Positions 27,671 to 37,303 of a stretch of 64,000 nucleotides of DNA are shown piece by piece; position 1 is the stretch's first letter; each line of letters opens with the position of its first letter. The translations under genes were made by a program, and so were the position numbers. Under the pieces are notes generated by a model. The model searched no databases and had not been told where the DNA came from. It saw only the letters and a list, made by a program, of their open reading frames with translations. The stretch is from Caldicellulosiruptor morganii (GTDB taxonomy: Bacteria > Bacillota > Thermoanaerobacteria > Caldicellulosiruptorales > Caldicellulosiruptoraceae), in NCBI RefSeq assembly GCF_026810225.1, contig NZ_CP113865.1, forward strand, positions 2,128,001 to 2,192,000. The letters run 5' to 3'.

Positions 27671-28570
27671 CCCCCGAAGTTTGGACAAAATCTCTCTAAA
27701 TCTACGAATATCTTAAAATATCATTTTAAATTACATTATTATTAATTGGTTTTGCATACATTAACCGGTTGCCCCTTACATTGAGCATCGAAAGGCTATG
27801 TTCCGTTACCTTGAAGGCCACCATATAAGGCCAGCTAAAACCAAGGCTACCATGCCTGCCCTCAATGTAAAGGTTACGTTTTGCCTACATTACTATAGGC
27901 TATAGATATATAGCCATGCTTTCGATTTCCTTACCTTTATTTAGTTCATAAAATATTTCTGGTGCTTTATATTTTAAGCTGGAGTGAAGCCTTTTTGTAT
28001 TGTAGCGCTTCATAAACCTTGCAACTTCAGCATAGGCATGTCCAAAACTACAAAACTCGTGGATCCCTAAGCATTCATCCTCAAAGATTCTGTGAAATGC
28101 TTCTATATGTGCATTTTTATTAGGAGTCCTGCAAGGAATTCTTTCAAGATATATATTTATTTCTTTGCAGCTTTCCTCAAAAAGGTTACTTGTAAACTGA
28201 GGTCCATTATCAGTTCTTATTACTGGTTTTACATCAGCACTAAAGAGCTCCCTTTTTAAAAGACAACGCTTCAAAAGTCTTACAGCATCTATGCTTTCGC
28301 ACCTGTAGCCTATGTGATACCCTATTATTGATCTGTCAAAAACGTCAATTACAGACAATACAAAGAAAAACTTGTTTTCACCTTATTGTTGTTGGAGCAA
28401 TGCCATGATTTCTTGCGACTAATGACATATTACCTGTTTCTTCAACTTCTTCTAAAATTTGTTGCTTTAATTCTTCTGAATGAGCTTTACCTTTCATCTT
28501 AGACTCCCCTTAAACTTGTTATTTTTATTTTACCTAAAAGTTCATAGATTGTCCAAAATGATTAAGGGGC
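27671..28570 (-). mobile_element. IS3-family remnant
   Basis: Related ends: CCCCCGAAGTTTGGACAAAATC at 27671, and on the other strand CCCCTTAATCATTTTGGACAATC at the right end (about 28568). It contains the first 39 codons of orfA (28497-28378, GGGGAG upstream, helix-turn-helix-like NMSLVARNHGIAPTTI) joined by a deletion to the C-terminal half of orfB (28358-27900), which keeps IRTDNGPQF and the catalytic E in NAHIEAFHRIF. The 240 non-coding bases at 27670-27899 include a GC-richer hairpin region (27774-27873). It is not functional. Confidence 0.75.
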
Positions 28571-28579
28571 TTAAGAGTT

Positions 28580-29701
28580 TTATCTAGTTAACTCAACTAT
28601 ATCCTTACTAAATCTACTAATAATATCTAATTTTAGTATCCAATAAATAAAAATTCGTAAATTCCACTTAAGCGGGTTAATAACCATTCCCATAATATAT
28701 CCGTAAATAATTGGTATTATAAATCTCTTTTTATATAAATTTGATAATACCATTAAATTTATTCTACTATGTAAAAGTTTCTTATTTAATATTTTCCTAA
28801 TTATTTGTTTAATTATTTTATCATTTGCTAAATCTAATAAAGCTTCCCTTCTTTCCTTCTTACTATTATACAAACCTTTTGAATATATATACTGTATGTT
28901 TCGCAAAATACATTTGCCTATTTCTGCATATAAATCATTTTGATATTCAATTGGATTAATACCAATTCGTTGCATATAGGAAATAGTATTATTAAGCTTT
29001 CTTAAGTAAACCTCATGATAATTCTTTATTGGTTTACGCATTGCACTATAGTTTAATAGGTAATAATTGTAAAAAGCACGTGGCACCAATACAATTTTAT
29101 GGGCTGAAGGGAAAATTAATCTGTTAAATTCTAAATCTTCACCTTGTTTTAAGTCAACCGGAAATTCAGCACCAATTTCTTCAATAAGTGTCCTTCGATA
29201 TAACTTATTACAAGGTGAATTCCCAATTACTGTATCTTTGCATAATAAAGGAATTATTTCCTTTTTTAATCTGTTATCGTTATATACTTCTAAGTTCTGT
29301 GTTATTTGTTTTATTACTCTTCCTCTTGCCGCATGATATATAATTCCGCTTATTACTATATCTGCATTATAATCTTTAGCAATCGCATAAAGAACACTAT
29401 ACATTTCTTTGTCAACCCAATCATCACTATCTACAAATGCAATATATTCTCCCTTTGCAATTTTTAATCCAATATTTCTAGCTATACTGACTCCCTGTCG
29501 AACTTTATTATGAATAACTAAAATTCTTTCATCTTTTTTAGCGTAAAAATCTGCTATCTCCCCTGACAAGTCACAAGAACCATCATTTATAAGAATTATT
29601 TGAATTTCCTTTAAATCCTGTTCTATTAAAGAAGTTATGCAACGTTCCAAATAACTTTGTGAATTATAAAATGGAACTATAATACTTACTTTTATTGGCA
29701 C
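28580..29701 (-). CDS. Glycosyltransferase, GT2 family
   Basis: 373 residues from GTG 29701, which has AAGGTG upstream. It overlaps the polymerase gene's end by 10 bases. The GT-A fold motifs are clear: VSIIVPFYNSQSYLERCI, INDGSCDLSG, and the metal-binding AFVDSDDWVD (about 90-99), then GEDLEFNRL. The C-terminal ~100 residues are basic with hydrophobic patches that may rest on the membrane. It is the last gene of the leftward block before the insertion-sequence remnants. Confidence 0.9.
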   Translation of the reverse strand: MPIKVSIIVPFYNSQSYLERCITSLIEQDLKEIQIILINDGSCDLSGEIADFYAKKDERILVIHNKVRQGVSIARNIGLKIAKGEYIAFVDSDDWVDKEMYSVLYAIAKDYNADIVISGIIYHAARGRVIKQITQNLEVYNDNRLKKEIIPLLCKDTVIGNSPCNKLYRRTLIEEIGAEFPVDLKQGEDLEFNRLIFPSAHKIVLVPRAFYNYYLLNYSAMRKPIKNYHEVYLRKLNNTISYMQRIGINPIEYQNDLYAEIGKCILRNIQYIYSKGLYNSKKERREALLDLANDKIIKQIIRKILNKKLLHSRINLMVLSNLYKKRFIIPIIYGYIMGMVINPLKWNLRIFIYWILKLDIISRFSKDIVELTR

Positions 29702-31176
29702 GTTTTCACCTTCTTCTGAACCTTTATATTATATCTATAACTTAATTTATCTTGGTAAAACTTCTTTATAATATAATAAGCTATTAAAGGAAAAATTATA
29801 TTATATAATATCTCCCTAGGTATTGGATAATATGCATTGCGAACTGTCCATAACAGGTTAGGAATAAAACTATACAATAAAACTGAAACAAATGGATTTT
29901 TTATTTTATAAATATATGAAGAAAAAAATGCTATTAAAAAACCAATACCAATAAAAAACATCCAAGATAACCATCCAAAGTTATAAAATGCTTCTTCAAT
30001 AATTGAACCACCAAATCTTACTCCAACAATATCGGAAATAATCATAGGTACATTTGCTTTTAGCATCGCCTGATTAGGGCTATTAACATTAAAATTAGGT
30101 ACAATCATAAAAATCGAATATAAATAACTTATTCCTTTCCCATAAGGCAATATATAAGGTATTAGACAGATAGCCGCTGCTGTTGGGCCAATAGCTGTAC
30201 CTAGTTCAGTTATAATTGATAAAATCGGATTTTCTTTAACTGCTTCAATAAAAAAGAATGAAATATTGGACACCCATTCTGTCAAGGGAAATTCTCTTAC
30301 TAGACGTATTAAAACTAGTATACTTGATATTGGATAAAACAATATAATGCCAAATAAAAAAACCCTTTTTGAAATTGGTTTAATAAAATTATGCCAAACC
30401 CAAATCAAAGTTATAACTTGTAATAAAAGAAAACCTCTCGCACCCCAGAATATCTGTAAACCATAAAAGATCATTCCAAAAATAAAAATAGTTTTAGAAA
30501 TACTAATTTGTTCCTTGTATGCAATCATCAAAGTTATTAAACCTATAAAGAAATATTGAGCTATTTTCTCATCAACAGATTCCAATCCATATCGAACATT
30601 GCTATAGACACCAATATATCCTCTAATACTAGCTAGTATAAAATTATTGTAAAAAAGTGACAAAGATGATTTAATTGAAATAATTACTAATAGCCACCCC
30701 ATATACCGTAATATATTATAAATGTCGTTGTCATATACATTATTTCTCTTTTGCGCAAAATTTCGTGAAAATCCAAATAGATAGTAAACTAATACTCCTA
30801 AATGCATTCCCATTAAACAATATAAAGATAATATTGTTGCCTTTATAATAATACTACTGGAGTAGTAGTCGATCATTTCTAAAATTCTAGGATTGTCATA
30901 ATGGAATACAACTCGTAACGTTAGTTGACCAAATAAACATATAAAGTACATTATTAAGTACATGACATATGGACTACCTAATTTTTTTTCAAAAATATAC
31001 GCTGTTAAAAAACACCAGATAAAAACGATTATAGATATAAAATATGTAAAAAGCAAACTATTTCCCTGTAGATCTAAATTAGTTAAAATAAAAGAAACAA
31101 ACACAAATAAAATAATATGTATTATCATAAGCACCAATAATTTATTATTTTTTACTCTTTTTGTGTCATATTTCAA
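29692..31176 (-). CDS. Wzy-like polysaccharide polymerase (membrane)
   Basis: 494 residues with about 12 membrane helices and a lysine-rich C-terminus. Start TTG 31176 has GGGGGA upstream. There is a hydrophilic loop in the centre-right of the protein (near 330-390, with NFNVNSPNQAM). This is the pattern of O-antigen/oligosaccharide repeat-unit polymerases, which join lipid-linked repeats outside the membrane. Sequence conservation in the family is low, so the call rests on topology and neighbours. A second, different polymerase is encoded at 44198. Confidence 0.75.
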   Translation of the reverse strand: MKYDTKRVKNNKLLVLMIIHIILFVFVSFILTNLDLQGNSLLFTYFISIIVFIWCFLTAYIFEKKLGSPYVMYLIMYFICLFGQLTLRVVFHYDNPRILEMIDYYSSSIIIKATILSLYCLMGMHLGVLVYYLFGFSRNFAQKRNNVYDNDIYNILRYMGWLLVIISIKSSLSLFYNNFILASIRGYIGVYSNVRYGLESVDEKIAQYFFIGLITLMIAYKEQISISKTIFIFGMIFYGLQIFWGARGFLLLQVITLIWVWHNFIKPISKRVFLFGIILFYPISSILVLIRLVREFPLTEWVSNISFFFIEAVKENPILSIITELGTAIGPTAAAICLIPYILPYGKGISYLYSIFMIVPNFNVNSPNQAMLKANVPMIISDIVGVRFGGSIIEEAFYNFGWLSWMFFIGIGFLIAFFSSYIYKIKNPFVSVLLYSFIPNLLWTVRNAYYPIPREILYNIIFPLIAYYIIKKFYQDKLSYRYNIKVQKKVKTCQ

Positions 31177-31340
31177 AACTTATCCCCCATTTTTTTACTA
31201 TATTTTCTCATAAGCAATCTATATTCTATATTATTTTTTATATAAGATTTTTATATAAAAATTTTAGTAACAAAGATATACTAAAAGTTAGTAACATTTA
31301 TATAAAATTTTTTATTTTTTAAACATTAATAATAAAATTA

Positions 31341-32474
31341 TCAATCCATATAAATCTTTTCGATCTCTTTAACAACTTCATCTACATCAAATTTTCTTTT
31401 TTTATAAGCTTCCCGTATTTTACTGAAATTTTTTAACTTAGTTCCCGCTCTTTTAACTATCTTATCTACCCATTCTTCAACCGGGGCATCCAAAGAAACA
31501 AATTCAATTAAATTTAAACCAAAATCCACTTCTCTACTAATCCTGTCTGACACAATACATGGTGTTCCAGCCGCTTGAGCTTCTACCAATACTACTGGTA
31601 GTCCCTCATAGAGAGATGGCATTATAAAGACATCAAACATATTCATAAGTTCAGGAATATCTTCTCTTATGCCAAGGAATTTAATATATTCATTTAATTC
31701 TTCTACCTTTACAATATTTTCAATATCCCTTCTTAATTCACCATCACCAACTAACACTAAAAAAATATTTAAAGAATTAGCTTTTACATATTTCATAAGT
31801 TGAACTAAAAATTTATGATTTTTTGGCTGAGAAAATCTCCCAACATGTCCTAATATAATTGATTCTATTGGCAAATTCAATAAGTGTTTTAATTCGATTG
31901 CATTTTTTTCAGACAACAATTCATATTTACTTAGATCAATTGCATTTTGAAATATAAATACATTTCCAGATTTCATTGAAGACGTCCCAAACAAGAAAGC
32001 TCCTGCTTCATTACTACAAGCAAGCATTTTGGTTGCAAAGATTCTTATCAAAACACGCATAATTCTAAAATATAACCTTCTCAGAATATTATTTGTACTC
32101 ATATCACTAGTGGTATGGGAATGACAAATACGTTTACGTATACCTGCAAGAAATGCAGCAAATGCAACTATTCCTGAGTGAAATTGAGTGTGAGCATGTA
32201 TTGCAATAAAAGGGCCGTATTTACGCATAACACGCATCATGTCATAAATATGCTTTATTATTCCTACACTCTTCGGGGGATCAATATGAATTATTCTCCC
32301 TCCTAAAGATCTAATTTCTTCGTCATAATGATGTTCTCCTCGTTTCATACACAAAAAATCGAATTGTATTTTGGTCCTGTCGATTTTTCTATAAAAATTC
32401 ATTATCATTGTTTCCGCCCCACCACGATCCATACCACCTACAACATGTAATACACGCAACGGCTTAGGCTGCAA
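31341..32474 (-). CDS. Glycosyltransferase, GT4 family
   Basis: 377 residues if started at TTG 32474, which has GAGGTG six bases upstream. An ATG at 32498 is in frame but has a weak site. The opening RVLHVVGGMDRGGAETMIMN is the typical GT4 start. The donor-binding half shows LGHVGRFSQPKNH and MPSLYEGLPVVLVEAQAAGTP. It probably adds one sugar of the repeat unit on the inner membrane face. It is part of a leftward run of three GT4 genes. Confidence 0.9.
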   Translation of the reverse strand: MQPKPLRVLHVVGGMDRGGAETMIMNFYRKIDRTKIQFDFLCMKRGEHHYDEEIRSLGGRIIHIDPPKSVGIIKHIYDMMRVMRKYGPFIAIHAHTQFHSGIVAFAAFLAGIRKRICHSHTTSDMSTNNILRRLYFRIMRVLIRIFATKMLACSNEAGAFLFGTSSMKSGNVFIFQNAIDLSKYELLSEKNAIELKHLLNLPIESIILGHVGRFSQPKNHKFLVQLMKYVKANSLNIFLVLVGDGELRRDIENIVKVEELNEYIKFLGIREDIPELMNMFDVFIMPSLYEGLPVVLVEAQAAGTPCIVSDRISREVDFGLNLIEFVSLDAPVEEWVDKIVKRAGTKLKNFSKIREAYKKRKFDVDEVVKEIEKIYMD

Positions 32475-32538
32475 ATCATCCACCTCTTTGCAAAACATAT
32501 CTATTGCTTCTTATTTTTCAGAAAGTTTTTCTTCATAT

Positions 32539-33708
32539 TTAAATCGAATAAGTAACAAATTCATTCAAAAATTTTTCTCTTCTTTCATCAAGTAATTCTT
32601 TTACATAATCTTTTGACTTTTCAAAATTCCTTATTGCTTGTTCTTTCATTAAATCTTTATCATTCACTAACTCTAATATCTTAAATGCAAGTCCTCTAAA
32701 ATCCTTGGGTTTAATAACAAAATTATTATCTATAAGCTCAGGTATTCCCCCTACCCTTGTACCAATTGCAGGACAGCCTCTGCTCATTGCTTCAATTAAA
32801 GCACGTGGCAATCCTTCTTGTAAGCTGGGTATCAAAAATATATCAATGTTATCCAACCAGTCAAAAACAGGCTCTCCTGAAGGTACTACACCACAAAATG
32901 TAACTTTTTCTTTTATCCCAAGCCTTTCAGCAAAATACTCAAGTTTTTGTTTGCTTCCTCCTCCAAGACATAAAAGGCGAAAGTCAAATCCTTTGTTTTT
33001 CAATAATGCCAATGCTCTAAAAGCTGTTTCATGTCCTTTATATTTGATATCAAGATTACCTATAATCCCTAAGTTTATAGGTCTATCTTTCATACTTTCA
33101 ATTCTTCTTAATCGCTTTTCTATTATGTCCTCAGAAAGTGAGGGTATCACCACATCTGAACAACTAAGTTTATAACCCTTAGTTGGATAACGTCTCTGAA
33201 GAAATTCATTAGAAACATAAATAACAAATTTTGATTTCAAAATCCAACGCCTGTACAAAAAAAACATAAAAGGTGCTATAATTTTTCCTTTTAGACTGTA
33301 ATTCCATAAAGCATCCCATATACATCCCACAACCTCAACTAAACAAGCTTTTTTAAATTTTTTAGCTGCTTTTGCAGCCATTAGTCCTAAGGTACTCGTT
33401 CTAGCAATTACTCCATCACATTCTTTAACAATATTTTCTATTTCTTTTTGGACAAATTTTATATTAAATAAACCCCGTATCGAGTTTACATTTGGCATTC
33501 CTACGAATTTAATTTTATTTGAGGTTATTAAATTTAAATTTCTCACTTGATTTGAATCAATTCGCTCCACTCTTCCTATAACAATTAACTCATCACACAG
33601 CTTTGTATATCTTTCGAACACCTCATTATTAAAAGCACCTCCAGAATATAAATTCCCTTTCTCATCTAATTTAAACTTATTGTCATGAGCAAAAACAAGT
33701 TTTACCAA
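32539..33708 (-). CDS. Glycosyltransferase, GT4 family
   Basis: 389 residues from TTG 33708, which has AAAGGAG seven bases upstream. The frame is open to 33738. The donor-side motifs are NLGIIGNLDIKYKGHETAF and IPSLQEGLPRALIEAMSRG. The N-terminal half (LVFAHDNKFKLDEKGNLYSG) is less usual and may recognise a specific acceptor. It sits between two other GT4 genes with short gaps. Confidence 0.88.
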   Translation of the reverse strand: MVKLVFAHDNKFKLDEKGNLYSGGAFNNEVFERYTKLCDELIVIGRVERIDSNQVRNLNLITSNKIKFVGMPNVNSIRGLFNIKFVQKEIENIVKECDGVIARTSTLGLMAAKAAKKFKKACLVEVVGCIWDALWNYSLKGKIIAPFMFFLYRRWILKSKFVIYVSNEFLQRRYPTKGYKLSCSDVVIPSLSEDIIEKRLRRIESMKDRPINLGIIGNLDIKYKGHETAFRALALLKNKGFDFRLLCLGGGSKQKLEYFAERLGIKEKVTFCGVVPSGEPVFDWLDNIDIFLIPSLQEGLPRALIEAMSRGCPAIGTRVGGIPELIDNNFVIKPKDFRGLAFKILELVNDKDLMKEQAIRNFEKSKDYVKELLDERREKFLNEFVTYSI

Positions 33709-33756
33709 ACTACCACTCCTTTTGTTTTTATATACCACAAATCTAATTAAACTTAA

Positions 33757-34875
33757 TTATTTATATAGGTTATAAATTGTTTTCATGTGCTCACAAATTA
33801 CTGATATAGAGAAGTTAGATATTTTCTCTAAATTCTTTTTGCCAATTATACTTCTCAAATCCTTATTATTATACATATTCTCTATTGCTTTATCAAAGCT
33901 AACAACACCCTTAATATCAATTAGTAAGCCATTTACACTATCTTCTATCAAATCTACATTCCCTCTAATTCTTGTTGCAATTACTGGTAACCCGCAAGCC
34001 ATTGCTTCCATTAAAGCTCTTGGTAAACCTTCTTGTTTGGATGGAAAAACAAATACATCTGAAGCTTTGAGAATTTCTATGACATCCTTTCGATGCCCCA
34101 AAAATACAACATGATCTTCGATATTTAATTTTTGAGATAATCTCTTTAATTTCAACTCTAAAATACCTTTTCCTACAATTAAGTAATATATATTTTTACT
34201 TCGAATATCAATTTTTGAGAGAGCTTTAATTACTTGAGAGTGATTTTTTCTTGGTATTAATTCCCCCACACTTACCAATACAAATGCATTTTCTGGAATA
34301 CCCAATTCTCTTCTCTTTTGAATTTTATCAACTTCTATCATTTTTATCCGCTCAACGTCTATACCTACTCCAGGGACATAAAACAATTTCCCATCTTTTG
34401 CGAGTTTAAATGTTTTGGCTCTTTCATAATCCTCTGAATTGATTGTTATTAGTCCATCTGTATACCTTGCTAAAAATTTTTCTATAGGGTAATACAACAG
34501 CCAATTAATAATTGGTGCTCCTTTGTAAAAATGAAACCCGTGAGCTGTATATAAAACTTTTGTTCCTCTTTTTCTTGCATTTATAGCTGCTAATCTTGCT
34601 AACACACCACCCATTGGTGTGTGGCAATGAACAAGATCATATTTATTCTCCTCAATTATTCTCTTCAATATGAAATATGCTCGTATATTGTTCAACCTAT
34701 AAGGCGATCTTTCTATAGGAATATTAAACTTTTTATCACAATATGGTAAATCTAAATCTCCTTTAGCTGCAACATGAAGTTCCCATCCTTCTTCTTTTAG
34801 CATTTTAAAATAAGGTAAGTGAAATGCTTCAAAATGATAATCTACTGTAGCAACAAATAATATTTTTTTATTCAT
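33757..34875 (-). CDS. Glycosyltransferase, GT4 family (EpsD/PglA-like)
   Basis: 372 residues from ATG 34875, which has AGGGTG upstream. A GTG at 34884 is in frame. The start ILFVATVDYHFEAFHLPYF and YDLVHCHTPMGGVLARLAA are shared with EpsD/PglA/CapM-type enzymes. The C-terminal half has VSVGELIPRKNHSQVI and FPSKQEGLPRALMEAMACG. It starts inside the end of the aminotransferase gene. Given the PglF/C/D/E-like genes upstream, it could add the second sugar onto a bacillosamine-type lipid-linked primer. Confidence 0.88.
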   Translation of the reverse strand: MNKKILFVATVDYHFEAFHLPYFKMLKEEGWELHVAAKGDLDLPYCDKKFNIPIERSPYRLNNIRAYFILKRIIEENKYDLVHCHTPMGGVLARLAAINARKRGTKVLYTAHGFHFYKGAPIINWLLYYPIEKFLARYTDGLITINSEDYERAKTFKLAKDGKLFYVPGVGIDVERIKMIEVDKIQKRRELGIPENAFVLVSVGELIPRKNHSQVIKALSKIDIRSKNIYYLIVGKGILELKLKRLSQKLNIEDHVVFLGHRKDVIEILKASDVFVFPSKQEGLPRALMEAMACGLPVIATRIRGNVDLIEDSVNGLLIDIKGVVSFDKAIENMYNNKDLRSIIGKKNLEKISNFSISVICEHMKTIYNLYK

Positions 34876-36016
34876 ATCTGTCACCCTTAAAAATGCTCTT
34901 TATAAGAGAAATAATGACACTTTGTTCTTCTTCATTTAAATTCACTCCTGAAGGCAAACAAATCCCCTTTTCAAATAAAGTTTTTGATACATCAGTATCG
35001 TGTTCAAAATATCTAAATTTACTAAATATGGGTTGTAAATGCATCGGTTTCCACACCGGTCGCGATTCTATATTATTCTTTTCTAATCCATTAATAATTG
35101 CATCAGGTGTTACATTACAATTTTCGTCAATTGTCATCACAGAAAGCCAATAATTCGGCTCCCCTTCTTCAAAAATTGGCATCATTTGAATGGACAAATC
35201 TTTAAAAGCTTCTTTGTATCTGTAATAAATTTCTTTTTTTCTTTTAACTCGATATTCAATATCTTTTAACTGTGCCCTGCCTAATGTAGCACAGATATTC
35301 GACATTCTATAGTTATATCCTATCTCTTTGTGTTCATAATGCCTAACAGGTTCACGTGCTTGGGTTGCCCAAAACCTCATTTTCTTTATGGCATCCTCAT
35401 CATTAGAAACTACCATCCCGCCACCAGAAGTTGTAATTATTTTATTTCCATTAAATGAAAATATTCCTATATATCCAAAAGACCCACACTTTCTGCCTTT
35501 ATATGATGCACCTAAAGCTTCTGCAGCATCTTCAATTACAGGAACTTTATAATACTCACATATTGGTAATAATTTATCATAGTTTGCACTTTGACCATAC
35601 AGATCTACAACTATAACCGCCTTGGGTAATTTACCTTCTTTCTTTGCCCAATAAAAAGCTTTCTCCAGTGCCTCTGGGGACATATTCCACGTTTCAGGCT
35701 CAGAGTCAATAAATACAGGAATGGCCTTTTCATATAAAATTGGAAAGCAGGTCCCTGCAAATGTCAATGTAGAACAAAAAACTAAATCGCCTTCTTTTAC
35801 ACCCACATATTTTAACGCCAAATGAATTGCAGCAGTCCCTGACGAAGTTGCCAATCCATATTTTACTCCTACGTATTCACAAATCTCTTTTTCAAATGCT
35901 TCAACATGTGGCCCCAACGGAGCTATCCATCCTGAGTCTAAAGCATCTAATATGTAACCTTTTTCGATTCCTGATAAATACGGTGGTGAAAGATAAATTC
36001 TATTTTCATTTTTCAT
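34868..36016 (-). CDS. DegT/DnrJ/EryC1/StrS aminotransferase (PglE-like)
   Basis: 382 residues from ATG 36016, which has AAGGTG six bases upstream. The frame is open to 36040. It is a PLP-dependent sugar aminotransferase: the LATSSGTAAIHLALKYVGV segment, the VVDLYGQSANYDKL loop, the IEDAAEALGASYKG aspartate, and the PLP lysine in FSFNGNKIITTSGGG (residue 192). In the Pgl pathway PglE converts the 4-keto sugar made by PglF to a 4-amino sugar, using glutamate. The neighbouring acetyltransferase and dehydratase support that role. Confidence 0.9.
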   Translation of the reverse strand: MKNENRIYLSPPYLSGIEKGYILDALDSGWIAPLGPHVEAFEKEICEYVGVKYGLATSSGTAAIHLALKYVGVKEGDLVFCSTLTFAGTCFPILYEKAIPVFIDSEPETWNMSPEALEKAFYWAKKEGKLPKAVIVVDLYGQSANYDKLLPICEYYKVPVIEDAAEALGASYKGRKCGSFGYIGIFSFNGNKIITTSGGGMVVSNDEDAIKKMRFWATQAREPVRHYEHKEIGYNYRMSNICATLGRAQLKDIEYRVKRKKEIYYRYKEAFKDLSIQMMPIFEEGEPNYWLSVMTIDENCNVTPDAIINGLEKNNIESRPVWKPMHLQPIFSKFRYFEHDTDVSKTLFEKGICLPSGVNLNEEEQSVIISLIKSIFKGDRYE

Positions 36017-36026
36017 TTTTTTCACC

Positions 36027-36668
36027 TTATCTTGTTTCATTAAGTTTAATGATCTTTTTTATTTCACCCGGTACACCGGCTATCATAACATTATCCGGAA
36101 CATCTCTTATTACAGTTGAACCTGCTGCAATAATGCAATTTTTACCAATGTTTATATTGTTAATGATCGTTGCACCAATACACACCCATGTATTATCACC
36201 TATATTGACTGACCCACCAATCGTTACACCTGGTGATATATGAACTCCATCACCAATTTGACAATCATGGTCTATGCTTGCATTTGTATTTATTATACAT
36301 GCTTTCCCTATTACAGTATTTGTATTAATTATACTTCCTGGCATTATCACAGTTCCTTTATTAATTTTAACATTATTGCTTATTATACTACTTGGGTGAA
36401 TTAAAACAGGAATTTCATAATTCATTTCTTCCAAGTATTTAAACCACTCTACTCTCTTCATATTGTCACCTATAGAAACAAAAGCATGCGTAAACTCCTT
36501 TCTCAATTCCTTTATCTTATCCAATGTACCTATTACCTTGATACCATTAATTTCCTGTCCCACTTTATTATCATCAAGAAAATAAATGTCATCCCACTTT
36601 TTCATAAGTAGTGCTATTTCAGATACAACCTTCCCATGTCCACCAGCACCCAAAATTAATAACTTCAT
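36027..36668 (-). CDS. Sugar O/N-acetyltransferase, NeuD/PglD family
   Basis: 213 residues. An N-terminal Rossmann-like unit (LLILGAGGHGKVVSEIALLM) is followed by a left-handed beta-helix of hexapeptide repeats (about 95-205). The helix includes NASIDHDCQIGDGVHISPG, with the catalytic-type histidine, and closes in VPDNVMIAGVPGEIKK. PglD acetylates the 4-amino group of UDP-bacillosamine precursors. The gene overlaps the PglC-like gene by four bases and lies 10 bases before the aminotransferase gene. Confidence 0.9.
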   Translation of the reverse strand: MKLLILGAGGHGKVVSEIALLMKKWDDIYFLDDNKVGQEINGIKVIGTLDKIKELRKEFTHAFVSIGDNMKRVEWFKYLEEMNYEIPVLIHPSSIISNNVKINKGTVIMPGSIINTNTVIGKACIINTNASIDHDCQIGDGVHISPGVTIGGSVNIGDNTWVCIGATIINNINIGKNCIIAAGSTVIRDVPDNVMIAGVPGEIKKIIKLNETR

Positions 36669-37303
36669 GTTGCTATTTTTTCTCCTTTTTTACTTGCCAT
36701 TATTTCATCGAATCTTGGCATAGTAAGATAATCACTACTATTGACACCTTCCTTTTTAAGCACCTTAATTAAGGTAAGTAAAATAATTTTCAAGTCAAGC
36801 ATAAAAGACATATTTTCTACATACCAAACATCATACTTAAATCTTTCTTCCCAACTCAGTAGATTTCTTCCATTTACTTGTGCCCAGCCAGTTATTCCTG
36901 GAAGTACTTTATGTCTTTTTAGCTGATATTCATCATAATACTCAAGATATTCAACTAATAGAGGTCGAGGGCCAACAAAACTCATTTCTCCTTTAATTAT
37001 ATTAAAAAGTTGCGGTAGCTCATCAAGTGAGAATAATCTCAAAAATCTTCCCAATCTTGTCATCCTTTCAAAATCAGAAAGTTGTCTGCCATCTCTGTTA
37101 GTTTCTACTATCATCGTTCTGAATTTATATATCGTAAATACTTTATTGTCTTTTCCCACTCTCTTTTGTTTATATAGAATAGGCCCTTTTGAATCAACTT
37201 TTATCAAAAGAGCAATAATTAACATTATAGGTAAGCATATTATTAAAAGAATAAAGGCAGCTATCAAATCCAGAACACGTTTTACAGTGGGATAGAAAAT
37301 CAT
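36665..37303 (-). CDS. Initiating sugar-phosphate transferase, PglC-like
   Basis: 212 residues. One N-terminal membrane segment (ILLIICLPIMLIIALLIKVD) precedes the monotopic phosphoglycosyltransferase domain: YKQKRVGKDNKVFTIYKFRT, the catalytic Asp-Glu pair in FSLDELPQLFNII, GEMSFVGPRPLL and LPGITGWAQVNGRN. It transfers a sugar-1-phosphate to undecaprenyl phosphate and so begins a glycan. Start and stop overlap both neighbours by four bases, which indicates tight coupling with the PglF- and PglD-like genes. Confidence 0.92.
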   Translation of the reverse strand: MIFYPTVKRVLDLIAAFILLIICLPIMLIIALLIKVDSKGPILYKQKRVGKDNKVFTIYKFRTMIVETNRDGRQLSDFERMTRLGRFLRLFSLDELPQLFNIIKGEMSFVGPRPLLVEYLEYYDEYQLKRHKVLPGITGWAQVNGRNLLSWEERFKYDVWYVENMSFMLDLKIILLTLIKVLKKEGVNSSDYLTMPRFDEIMASKKGEKIAT

